Origin: Chloroflexia bacterium
GTDB taxonomy: Bacteria; Chloroflexota; Chloroflexia; Thermomicrobiales; JALYUS01
Direction of reading: 5' to 3'
Length of the DNA: 14,616 nt
Assembly: GCA_025924435.1 (NCBI GenBank)
Contig: JAICIL010000085.1
Span: 1 to 14,616 of the forward strand
The translations under genes were made by a program, and so were the position numbers. The notes beneath the pieces are model-generated. The model was not told the origin of the DNA, did no database searches, and saw only the letters and a list, made by a program, of their open reading frames with translations. Of the stretch, positions 1 to 6,159 are shown piece after piece; positions within the stretch are counted from its first letter, which is position 1; each line of letters begins with the position of its first letter.

Positions 1-88
1 AGCGGTAGCGCCGGGTGCCAGCGCGGTTGTGTCCCCACTTGCGCACGCGATGCGGCGACCCGCAGTGCGGGCAAGCAATACTCTCCAT
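1..88 (-). CDS. IS1-like transposase, N-terminal fragment (runs off left edge)
   Basis: Reading the minus strand from an ATG at 88-86 gives 29 uninterrupted codons to the window edge. They contain CPHCGSPHRVRKWGHN followed by RAGTRRYR, and the next residue would be expected to be the C of a second zinc-knuckle pair. A CxxC zinc ribbon, then a K-x-G turn and an R-x-R-Y-(K/R)-C strand, is the usual start of IS1-family InsA and related short transposases. The stretch upstream of the ATG resembles an IS1-type terminal inverted repeat, which supports an IS reading outward from its own end. No clear ribosome binding site is visible. The catalytic DDE part lies outside the window, so the family could also be IS1595 or another zinc-ribbon IS, and intactness cannot be judged. 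Confidence 0.6.
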   Translation of the reverse strand, partial: MESIACPHCGSPHRVRKWGHNRAGTRRYR

Positions 89-108
89 AGCGGGCAGTAT
101 CCCCCACC
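1..108 (-). mobile_element. End of an IS1-like insertion sequence
   Basis: The minus strand from 108 to 89 reads GGTGGGGGATACTGCCCGCT and leads directly into the transposase start at 88. It resembles the classic IS1 left end (GGTGATGCTGCCAAC) around the GATRCTGCC core. The outer boundary at 108 is inferred from this likeness. The other end and any target-site duplication lie outside the window. The element points away from the nuoEF operon and ends about 37 bases upstream of that operon's -35 box. Confidence 0.45.
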
Positions 109-144
109 ATTGCCTCTTTAGCCACTCCCGCGATTTTTCCCGCG

Positions 145-173
145 TTGACGGGCAAAATGCGCCGCCGTATACT
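145..173 (+). promoter_or_regulatory. Sigma70-type promoter for the nuoEF operon
   Basis: TTGACG at 145-150 and TATACT at 168-173 are separated by exactly 17 bases. This gives five of six matches to each consensus hexamer. Transcription would start near 180, leaving a leader of about 83 bases before the nuoE start codon. The leader is very GC-rich and contains short self-complementary stretches, for example around 184-196, but no recognisable riboswitch. This is the best-looking promoter in the window. Confidence 0.7.
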
Positions 174-262
174 TTCGATTGGGGCGCGGGGCGCCGCCGA
201 TTGCGTTGTCTCCACGGGGTGGCCCGTCGCCGAGGACGGCCGCCAGCAGGCAGGAGCGCCAG

Positions 263-814
263 ATGTTCAAACTGACCGGGGAAGATATTGACCTCGACTG
301 GGTGCGTCGGGTGATGGAGGAGCATTTCACGCCGGAGGACTATCAGGACGCGCAGGAGTTGATCCTCCCGTCGCTCCAGGAGGTGCAGGAGCGGTACGGC
401 TACGTCTCCGAGGAAGCGGTGAGCGTGATCGCCGCCCATCTCGACATCTCCGAGACCCGCGTCTTCGGCGTGATGACCTTCTACAACGACTTCCGCTTCA
501 AGAAACCGGGCGCGCACGTCCTCCTGATCTGCAACGGCATGGCGTGCCGCGTCGTCGGCTCGCAGCGGTTGATTAACGACGTGATTTACCCCCGCCTCGG
601 CCTCGGCGAGAAGGAGACGACGCCGGACGGGCAGATCACGATGCAGATTTTCCCCGGCTGCCTCGGCGCGTGCGATCAAGCGCCGCTCTGCATGGCGGAC
701 GGTGCGTACCACGCGCAAATGGACAACGCGAAACTCAATACCTTGATTGATGAGATGTTGACCGACAGCGGCGATGAAGCGCCGGTCGCATCATCGGGAG
801 GAGCGCACGCATGA
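263..814 (+). CDS. nuoE: NuoE-like [2Fe-2S] subunit (24 kDa, thioredoxin-like)
   Basis: A 183-residue protein of the complex I 24-kDa family. It carries one [2Fe-2S] cluster on a thioredoxin-like fold and works beside the NAD(P)H/FMN subunit. The first ~75 residues are the helical leader (QERYGYVSEEAVSVIAAHLDI, then the GVMTFYNDF strand). The cluster ligands are visible as C90-x4-C95 and C133-x3-C137, the family spacing. ATG 263 is preferred over the upstream ATG at 179 because AGGAG at 252-256 sits six bases before it, the N-terminus then matches family length, and 179 lies at the predicted transcription start. The stop overlaps the next start by four bases (ATGA at 811-814), so translation is coupled to the NuoF-like gene. 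The same fold serves NAD-linked formate dehydrogenases (FdsG) and [FeFe] hydrogenases (HndA/HydC), so membership of complex I is not implied. Confidence 0.92.
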   Translation: MFKLTGEDIDLDWVRRVMEEHFTPEDYQDAQELILPSLQEVQERYGYVSEEAVSVIAAHLDISETRVFGVMTFYNDFRFKKPGAHVLLICNGMACRVVGSQRLINDVIYPRLGLGEKETTPDGQITMQIFPGCLGACDQAPLCMADGAYHAQMDNAKLNTLIDEMLTDSGDEAPVASSGGAHA

Positions 815-2571
815 GCACCCACACCACGGCATCCTCCCCGGCGGTCCCGAAACTGACGAGCCGCGCCGTCTTCAATCGCTATCGCGCCGAGGCGACCGAG
901 CGGTACCGGCGGATGATGGCGGCGACGGATCGCCCCGTCGTCAGCATCGCGATGAGCGAATGCACGCGCGCGAAGGGCGTCGAGCAGGTCATCGCCGCCT
1001 TCACGGAGCAGACGGGCGCGCGGCGGATGGATGTCGAGATTCGCGAGGTCGGCTGCTTCGGCAACTGCTACGCCGAGCCGGTCGTCGAGGTGCGCCGGGC
1101 GGGCTGGCCCGCCGTGATGTACGGTTACGTCACGCCGGACGACGTGCCGGCGATCCTCGACGGCATCCGGGATGGCCGCGCCAATGTCGCCCGGCCGCTC
1201 GGCGTCTATTTCGACGGCCCGGCGGACGAGCAGCGCCCGGAGCCGTTCCAGGGCATCCCGGCGATCAAGGACGATCAGTTCTGGCGCAAGCAGCAGCGCA
1301 TCGTCCTCGGCAAGGCGGGCCTCATTGATCCGCTGCGCCTCGATGAGTACGTCGCGCGCGGCGGCTATGCGTCGTACGCGAAGGCACTCTTCGACATGAC
1401 CGAGGATGAAGTGATCGCGGAGATGAAGACCTCCAACGTGCGCGGTCGCGGCGGCGCGGGCTTCCAGGCGGGTATCAAATGGGAGGGCGCGCGCGCGTCG
1501 TCGGGCTATCCGAAGTACGTCTGCTGCAACGCCCACGAGGGCGAGCCGAACGTCTTCAAAGACCGGAAGATGCTCGAACTCGACCCGCACGAGACGATCG
1601 AGGGCATCCTGATCGCCTGCTACGCGGTCGGCTCGGATCGCGGCTATATCTACATCGGCGGCGAATACCCGCTCGCCATCCGCCATTTCCGCCACGCCGT
1701 GCGGCAGGCGGAGGAGGCCGGGTTGATCGGCGAGAACGTGATGGGCAGCGGCTTCAACATCAAGTTGACGGTGCGCGTCGGTGGTGGCGCGTACATCTGC
1801 GGCGAGGCCTCGGCGATGCTCTACTCGATCCAGGGGACGCGGGGCCAGCCGCGCACGAAGCCGCCGCGCTCGGTGGAGTACGGCCTCTGGGGCAAGCCGA
1901 CCGTCGTGAACAATGTCGAGACGCTCGCCAATGCGCCGCACATCATCGAGAAGGGCGGGGCGTGGTTCGCCAGCATCGGTGTGGACAAGAGCCAGGGGAC
2001 GAAGGTCTACACGATGGGCGGCAATATCAAGGGCGTCGGCATGAGCGAGGTGCCGTTCGGCGTCACGACCGGCGAACTGATCAACGAGGTCCATCTCGGC
2101 ATGCGGGACGGCTTCCAATTCAAGGGCTTGCAGACGGGCGGCGTCTCGGGCGGCGTCCTGACCGAGGAGGATTTCGATCTGCCGATGACCTTCGAGGGAA
2201 TCGAGCCCGCCGGTGGCCTGATTGGTTCCGCCGGGTTCGTCATCTACGACCACACGACGAGCATGGTGGACATGGCGCACTACATGATCGAGTTTAACCG
2301 GAACGAGTCCTGCGGGAAGTGCACGCCGTGCCGCCTCGGCACGCAGGCATTGCTCGACATCCTCGACCGCTTCCAGCGCGGGCAGGGGCGCGTCGCCGAC
2401 CTCGACGTCATCATGGAGACGAGCGATCAGATCATCAAATTGTCGCTCTGCGGCCTCGGCCAGGCCGCGCCGGTGCCGGTGCAGAGCATGATCCTCAAGT
2501 TCCGCGAGGAGTTCGAGGAGCGGTGCATTGACGGACCGAATCGCCGCGAATTGCCGCTCGCCGCTGATTAG
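811..2571 (+). CDS. nuoF: NuoF-like NAD(P)H-binding FMN/[4Fe-4S] flavoprotein with N-terminal thioredoxin-like domain
   Basis: A 586-residue diaphorase subunit that passes electrons between NAD(P)H, FMN and Fe-S clusters. Residues ~42-120 form an extra thioredoxin-like [2Fe-2S] domain of the HndC/HymB/FdsB kind, with C51, C82 and C86 visible (GCFGNCYAEP). The FMN/nucleotide core follows: GRGGAGF at 212-218, K223, NAHEGEP at 240-246, GAYICGEAS at 326-334 and GKPTVVNNVET at 361-371. The C-terminal [4Fe-4S] site is C501-x2-C504-x2-C507 plus C547. ATG 811 has GGGAGGAG upstream and overlaps the nuoE stop. Two core positions differ from the usual family sequence: Asp to His in NADE (H242) and the second Glu of CGEET to Ala (A333); the second may alter cofactor choice. 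Plain complex I NuoF lacks the N-terminal domain, so a soluble dehydrogenase or hydrogenase partner encoded elsewhere is more likely. Confidence 0.93.
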   Translation: MSTHTTASSPAVPKLTSRAVFNRYRAEATERYRRMMAATDRPVVSIAMSECTRAKGVEQVIAAFTEQTGARRMDVEIREVGCFGNCYAEPVVEVRRAGWPAVMYGYVTPDDVPAILDGIRDGRANVARPLGVYFDGPADEQRPEPFQGIPAIKDDQFWRKQQRIVLGKAGLIDPLRLDEYVARGGYASYAKALFDMTEDEVIAEMKTSNVRGRGGAGFQAGIKWEGARASSGYPKYVCCNAHEGEPNVFKDRKMLELDPHETIEGILIACYAVGSDRGYIYIGGEYPLAIRHFRHAVRQAEEAGLIGENVMGSGFNIKLTVRVGGGAYICGEASAMLYSIQGTRGQPRTKPPRSVEYGLWGKPTVVNNVETLANAPHIIEKGGAWFASIGVDKSQGTKVYTMGGNIKGVGMSEVPFGVTTGELINEVHLGMRDGFQFKGLQTGGVSGGVLTEEDFDLPMTFEGIEPAGGLIGSAGFVIYDHTTSMVDMAHYMIEFNRNESCGKCTPCRLGTQALLDILDRFQRGQGRVADLDVIMETSDQIIKLSLCGLGQAAPVPVQSMILKFREEFEERCIDGPNRRELPLAAD

Positions 2572-2576
2572 CGGCG
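2559..2576 (+). other. GC-rich hairpin over the nuoF stop codon
   Basis: CGCCGCT, loop GATT, AGCGGCG forms a perfect 7-bp stem with a 4-base loop. The nuoF stop TAG (2569-2571) lies inside it. No run of T follows, so it is not a standard intrinsic terminator. It could still stabilise the 3' end of the mRNA or help termination together with the large palindrome just downstream. Confidence 0.35.
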
Positions 2577-2612
2577 TGGGGTGAAAATCTAGCGGAGGAT
2601 CGTGGGAAGACG

Positions 2613-2720
2613 AACCACCAATGCCGCCCAGGGGGCACCCGCAAGAACACGAAGAGACACAAAGAAGATACGAGACTTATTCTGGTGTCCCCTTGGTGTT
2701 CTTGGTGTCTCGGTGGTTTT
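2613..2720. repeat. Dispersed palindromic element, CTTGGTG type (copy A)
   Basis: An imperfect palindrome of about 108 bases between the convergent nuoF and OCD-family genes. The right arm repeats CTTGGTG with 8-9 base spacing (CTTGGTGTT CTTGGTGT CTCGGTGG, then TTTT). The left arm contains AACCACCA, GCACC and CAAGAACACGAAGAGACACA, largely complementary to the right arm. The left arm has drifted and carries a GC-rich interruption around 2621-2637. It has no protein-like reading frame, and frames crossing it give the low-complexity charged peptides typical of such repeats. A bidirectional terminator role fits its position, but I infer that from location only. Confidence 0.7.
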
Positions 2721-2729
2721 GTACCCTCG

Positions 2730-3719
2730 CTACGAGAGGTTGATTGTTTGCCCGCGCCCCTGGCTCGCCGCGCGGTCCACGGCGCGGCGAGCGACGGCGA
2801 TGTCCTGCACGGCGTTGCCGACCGATTTGAAGAAGGTGATCTCGTCCGGCGATTGGCGGCCCGGTTGCGCGCCGCTCGCCAGTTCACCCAGTTCCGCGTA
2901 GATGTTCTCTTCGGTAATCAGGCCACGGTTGCGCGCGATCACGAGGTCGCCCGCCTCGGCCCACGCGGCCTCCCGCTGATCCACGACGATCCGCGCCCGC
3001 GCGACCGTCTCCGGCGGTATTTCCTGCATCGCCGGTGTGTACGCCCCGACCGCGTTGATGTGCGTCCCCGGTTCCAGCATGTCGTCCGCGAAGAGCGCGG
3101 CGGTGGCCGGGGTCGCCGTGCAGACGATGTCCGCATCACGGAGCGCATCGGCGGCATCGAGGACGACGCGGATGCGCTCGGCGATCTCGGGTGTCTGCGC
3201 GCGCAATCGTTCGATGAATGCCTCGCCTTTTTCGTGGGAGCGTGCAACCAACCGGATTTCCTCGATCGGTCGCGCGGCGCAGACAGCCTCCGCCTGTGTC
3301 ACGGCCTGCACGCCCGCGCCGAAGAGCGCGAGCGTCCGCGCCTCCGGCCGCGCCATCAGGTCGGTCGCGGCGCCGGAAACCGCGCCGGTGCGGAGGGCGG
3401 TCAGATAGGTGCCGTCCATGATCGCGAGCGGCGCGCCGGTTCCCGGATCAATCAGGCAGACGAGGGCGTGGATCGTCGGCAGTCCGCGTGAGGGGTTGTT
3501 CGGGAAGACGGAGACGACTTTCAGACCGAGGCCGCCGACCGACGGCACGGCGGCGGGCATGAAGAGCGCCACCGCCTCTTCCGGCGCGACCTCGATCGGC
3601 GTCCGTAGCGGCGCGACGGCTCCGCCCGCGGACAACTCGCGAAACGCCTCCTTCATCAGCGCGATGGCGTCCCCCATCGGGACGAGCGCGCGGATGTCAT
3701 CCGCCGTGAGCGCCAGCAT
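2730..3719 (-). CDS. Ornithine cyclodeaminase/mu-crystallin family NAD(P)-binding oxidoreductase
   Basis: A 329-residue protein whose family includes ornithine cyclodeaminase, bacterial alanine dehydrogenase of the mu-crystallin type, ketimine reductases and pyrroline-2-carboxylate reductases. Seen in order: substrate-pocket strand LRTPI (R39), GLKVVSVFPNN with K67, LTALRTGAVSGAATDLM (R110), dinucleotide-binding GAGVQA at 134-139, GTHINAVGAYTP at 218-229 and ITFFKSVGNAVQDIA at 294-308. The Asp that serves catalysis in true ornithine cyclodeaminase (motif INAVGGDCPGKTE) is Tyr227 here, so imine or amino-acid redox chemistry is more likely than ornithine cyclisation. ATG 3719 is chosen because GAGGGAGGG lies eight bases upstream; ATG 3725 would be too close to it. 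The gene converges on nuoF and diverges from the FAH-family gene. The substrate is unknown. Confidence 0.88.
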   Translation of the reverse strand: MLALTADDIRALVPMGDAIALMKEAFRELSAGGAVAPLRTPIEVAPEEAVALFMPAAVPSVGGLGLKVVSVFPNNPSRGLPTIHALVCLIDPGTGAPLAIMDGTYLTALRTGAVSGAATDLMARPEARTLALFGAGVQAVTQAEAVCAARPIEEIRLVARSHEKGEAFIERLRAQTPEIAERIRVVLDAADALRDADIVCTATPATAALFADDMLEPGTHINAVGAYTPAMQEIPPETVARARIVVDQREAAWAEAGDLVIARNRGLITEENIYAELGELASGAQPGRQSPDEITFFKSVGNAVQDIAVARRAVDRAASQGRGQTINLS

Positions 3720-3793
3720 TCTCATTACCCTCCCTCTCGCCCCGTCACCGCACGACCGGCGACCATCCGTGAGATTGTCAACTCTTTGTGGCG

Positions 3794-3909
3794 TTTCGGT
3801 CGCGCTTTCGACAGCGCGCCGCCTTCGTGCCGGACGATAGCGGCCTTCGCACCATGAAAAGGGGTTCCGCGCCCGGTTGCGCACATGATAAACTACCGCG
3901 CGACCGAAA
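3794..3909. promoter_or_regulatory. Divergent control region with a spaced 12-bp inverted repeat
   Basis: The 235-base gap between the OCD-family gene (minus) and the FAH-family gene (plus) holds TTTCGGTCGCGC at 3794-3805 and its exact reverse complement GCGCGACCGAAA at 3898-3909, 92 bases apart. A regulator binding both sites could act on both genes. The second arm lies just downstream of the candidate -10 box for the FAH-family gene. Operator function is inferred only. Confidence 0.35.
3886..3894 (+). promoter_or_regulatory. Possible extended -10 promoter for the FAH-family gene
   Basis: TGATAAACT is an extended -10 arrangement (TG, one base, TAAACT). The best -35 candidate, TTCCGC at 3865-3870, is poor. 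Transcription would start near 3901, inside the right arm of the 12-bp inverted repeat, with a leader of about 55 bases. Confidence 0.3.
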
Positions 3910-3954
3910 ATCGCGCATCGACAGGCAATCGCACGATCGTATGGGGAGGATAGG

Positions 3955-4731
3955 ATGCAGTTCGTCCGCTACATGGCCGATGGTGGGGCGCGCTACGGCG
4001 TGCTTGAAGGTACGCAGGTGCTCGCCGCGACGGGTGATCCCTTCTCCGGCCTCACGCCGGGCGCGGCGGCCGGATCGCTCGACAGTCTGACGCTCCTGCC
4101 GCCGGTCCATCCCGGCAAAATCGTCGCCGTCGGGTTGAACTACGTGGATCACGTCAAGGAGGGCGGGCGCGACCGCGATGTGCCGGATGAGCCGGTCATC
4201 TTCATGAAGCCGCAGAGCGCGTTGATCGGCAACGGCGCGACGATTGAATTGCCGATGGACACCGAGAATATCCACTACGAGGCGGAACTGGCGGTTGTGA
4301 TCGGCAAGCGGGCGCGGCGCGTCTCCGAAGCCGATGCGTACGACTACATCCTCGGCCTCACCTGCGGTAACGATGTCTCCGCGCGCGTCCTGCAAGCGAA
4401 GGACGGCCAGTGGACCCGCGCGAAGGGGTTCGACACTTTCCTGCCGCTCGGCCCCGCCGTCGTCGTCGGTCTGCGCGCCGATGATCTCGCCGTCCAGTCC
4501 CGCCTCAATGGCGAGGTGCGGCAGAGCGCGCGCACGTCGCAGATGATCTTCAGCGTGCCGAAACTGGTCGCCTTCATCTCCCGCGTCATGACCCTCGACC
4601 CTGGCGATGTGATCATCACGGGCACACCGGCGGGCGTCGGCCCGATGAAGCCGGGTGACACGATCGAGGTCGAAGTTGACGGCATCGGCGTCTTGCGCAA
4701 TCCCGTCGCGGCGGAATCGGCGCAGAGGTGA
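3955..4731 (+). CDS. Fumarylacetoacetate hydrolase (FAH) family enzyme
   Basis: A 258-residue cytosolic metal-dependent enzyme of the FAH fold, whose members hydrolyse, decarboxylate or isomerise 2-keto and acylpyruvate-type acids. A short N-terminal domain (about 1-50) precedes the core. The core shows KIVAVGLNYVDHVKE at 55-69, PVIFMKPQSALIG at 80-92 and the metal ligands E109 and E111 (HYEAELAVVIG) with D140 (CGNDVSARVLQ). GDVIITGTPAGVGPMKPGD follows near the C-terminus. GGGGAGGA lies a few bases before ATG 3955 and the length matches FAH-family monodomain enzymes. The next gene in the same direction is an aminotransferase, separated by a palindromic repeat. The usual automated label, 2-hydroxyhepta-2,4-diene-1,7-dioate isomerase, would be a guess; oxaloacetate decarboxylase and acylpyruvase are equally possible. 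Confidence 0.93.
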   Translation: MQFVRYMADGGARYGVLEGTQVLAATGDPFSGLTPGAAAGSLDSLTLLPPVHPGKIVAVGLNYVDHVKEGGRDRDVPDEPVIFMKPQSALIGNGATIELPMDTENIHYEAELAVVIGKRARRVSEADAYDYILGLTCGNDVSARVLQAKDGQWTRAKGFDTFLPLGPAVVVGLRADDLAVQSRLNGEVRQSARTSQMIFSVPKLVAFISRVMTLDPGDVIITGTPAGVGPMKPGDTIEVEVDGIGVLRNPVAAESAQR

Positions 4732-4732
4732 T

Positions 4733-4848
4733 TGCGCAAGACGCCGATGCGCCAAGGACGCGAAGAGGACGCAAAGAAAGATAGGGGCCTTTATTTTCCT
4801 TTCTCGTTTTCTCTTCTCTCCTTGGCGCTCTTGGCGTCTTGGCGGTTT
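4733..4848. repeat. Dispersed palindromic element, CTTGGCG type (copy B)
   Basis: An imperfect palindrome of about 116 bases begins two bases after the FAH-family stop codon. The right arm reads CTTGGCGCT CTTGGCGT CTTGGCGGTTT. The left arm carries GCGCAAGACGCC, GCGCCAAGGA and CGAAGAG, the complement in the same order with small indels. The centre is purine-rich on one side and T/C-rich on the other (about 4769-4820). The element shares its unit spacing with copy A at 2613-2720, but C replaces T at the fifth base of each unit, paired with a G change in the opposite arm. It fills most of the gap to the aminotransferase. Confidence 0.75.
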
Positions 4849-4888
4849 GATTTTCCGCACGGATACGTTGTGCGAGAGGGAGTCAGTG

Positions 4889-6106
4889 ATGGCACAGGTG
4901 CAAGAATCGCGATTGGAAAGCCTCTTCTCCGACCAGGCGAAGGCGCTGCCCGCCGGCGCGCCGCAGGGCTTCTCGGCGGCCAATGCCGACCGCATCTCCT
5001 TCACCGGCGGTTTCCCCGATCCGGGCAGCCTGCCCGCGCAGCGCATCGCCGAGGCGACCGCGCGGGCGATGGAGAAGAATGGCAAATGGGCGCTCCAATA
5101 CGGCGCGGGCGTCGGATACGCCGGCTTGATTGACCAACTGCGCACCAAATTGGCGCGGGACAATGGCGTGATGGTGGAGCGCGAGCAGGTTCTGATTACC
5201 GCCGGAGCGTCGCAGGCGATTGATCTCGTCTGTAGCGCGATGCTCAATGCGGGCGACATCGTCCTCTCCGAGGAGCCGACGTGGCAGGGCGCGGTGAAAT
5301 TGTTCAATGCCCATCGAGCGACGTGCGTCGGCGTGCCGATGGACAACGAGGGGATGCGGATGGATGCGCTGGAGCGCCGCCTCGCGGAGTTCAAGGCGCA
5401 AGGCGTCCAACCGAAATTCATCTACACGATCCCCACCTTCCAGAACCCGACCGGCGTGACGATGCCCCTCGACCGCCGGATGCGCCTCCTCGCACTGGCG
5501 AAGGAGTACAACGTCGCCATCCTCGAGGACGACGCCTACTTCGACCTACGCTTCTCCGGCGAGCGCATCCCGATGCTCGTGACGCTCGACGATGCGGGCC
5601 TCGTCATGTACACCGGCACCTTCTCCAAGATCATGGCGGCAGGGATGCGCCTCGGCTGGTGCGTCGGCCCAGCCAAGCTGATCGAGAAGATGGCGAAACT
5701 GAAGGCCGACGGCGGCACCAGCCCCTTCGCGTCCAATGTGGCGGCGGAGTATGCGGCGTCCGGCGACTTGGAGGAGCACGTCGGCGAACTGATCGCGATC
5801 TATCGGCATCGGCGGAACACGATGCATGAGGCACTCAAGGCCGAGATGCCGGAAGGCGTCGAATGGACGGAGCCGAATGGCGGCTTTTTCCTCTGGCTGA
5901 CGCTTCCCGCTGGGTGCGATTCCGTGAATATGCTGCCAGAGGCGCGGGCGCACGGCGTTGATTTCCTCCCCGGCACGGGCTGCTTCTTCGACGGCAGTGG
6001 GCGGCGCAACATCCGCTTGTCCTTCTCCTTCTCCGATGAAGAGGCAATTCGGCGGGGCGTCAAAATCCTCGCGGGCATCATCCGCGAGTATGCGCCATCA
6101 CGGTAA
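4889..6106 (+). CDS. PLP-dependent aminotransferase, class I/II (LysN/2-aminoadipate-like)
   Basis: A 405-residue fold-type I aminotransferase that moves an amino group between an amino acid and a 2-oxo acid using pyridoxal phosphate. Visible features: YGAGVGYAGLIDQL at 71-84, ITAGASQAIDLVC at 103-115, QNPTG at 185-189 with the PLP-contacting N186, LEDDAYFDL at 212-220 with the pyridine-N Asp and Tyr217, TGTFSKIMAAGMRLGW at 242-257 with Schiff-base K247, and NIRLSFSF near the C-terminus with the substrate carboxylate Arg. There is no GntR-type DNA-binding domain, so it is an enzyme and not a MocR regulator. ATG 4889 has GAGAGGGAG six bases upstream. The frame stays open upstream to 4655, but that part crosses the palindromic repeat and the end of the FAH gene and is not coding. 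Substrate is not predictable; aromatic, branched and 2-aminoadipate activities occur in this subgroup. Confidence 0.93.
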   Translation: MAQVQESRLESLFSDQAKALPAGAPQGFSAANADRISFTGGFPDPGSLPAQRIAEATARAMEKNGKWALQYGAGVGYAGLIDQLRTKLARDNGVMVEREQVLITAGASQAIDLVCSAMLNAGDIVLSEEPTWQGAVKLFNAHRATCVGVPMDNEGMRMDALERRLAEFKAQGVQPKFIYTIPTFQNPTGVTMPLDRRMRLLALAKEYNVAILEDDAYFDLRFSGERIPMLVTLDDAGLVMYTGTFSKIMAAGMRLGWCVGPAKLIEKMAKLKADGGTSPFASNVAAEYAASGDLEEHVGELIAIYRHRRNTMHEALKAEMPEGVEWTEPNGGFFLWLTLPAGCDSVNMLPEARAHGVDFLPGTGCFFDGSGRRNIRLSFSFSDEEAIRRGVKILAGIIREYAPSR

Positions 6107-6115
6107 TTGCGTGCA

Positions 6116-6147
6116 GGCCGGGCGATGTTGTGGATCAGCGCCCGGTC
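6116..6147 (+). terminator. Terminator-like hairpin after the aminotransferase gene
   Basis: GGCCGGGCG at 6116-6124 pairs with CGCCCGGTC at 6139-6147 (nine pairs, one of them G-U) across a 14-base loop. TATTTCTC follows, a weak T-rich tail. It starts ten bases after the stop codon. An intrinsic terminator is likely but not ideal. Confidence 0.5.
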
Positions 6148-6159
6148 TATTTCTCATAA

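Noticed and set aside
676..2280. 534-residue open frame on the minus strand opposite nuoF
   Set aside because: It is Arg/Ala/His/Asp-rich with no recognisable motif. It mirrors the codon structure of a well-supported nuoF-like gene, as expected at high GC.
2602..3491. Plus-strand open frames over the palindrome and opposite the OCD-family gene
   Set aside because: They are low-complexity translations of the repeat and of the antisense strand; the minus-strand gene has full family motifs.
3776..3781. Perfect TTGACA on the minus strand upstream of the OCD-family gene
   Set aside because: No acceptable -10 hexamer is present 16-18 bases downstream, so I do not call a promoter on the -35 box alone.
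4655..4888. Longer N-terminus for the aminotransferase (upstream in-frame ATG at 4655)
   Set aside because: The extension overlaps the FAH-family gene and translates the palindromic repeat. A good ribosome binding site supports ATG 4889.
3778..5421. 547-residue minus-strand frame crossing the FAH and aminotransferase genes
   Set aside because: It includes the palindromic repeat, which gives the low-complexity PPRRQERQGEKRKRERK stretch typical of translated repeats, and otherwise shadows two real genes.
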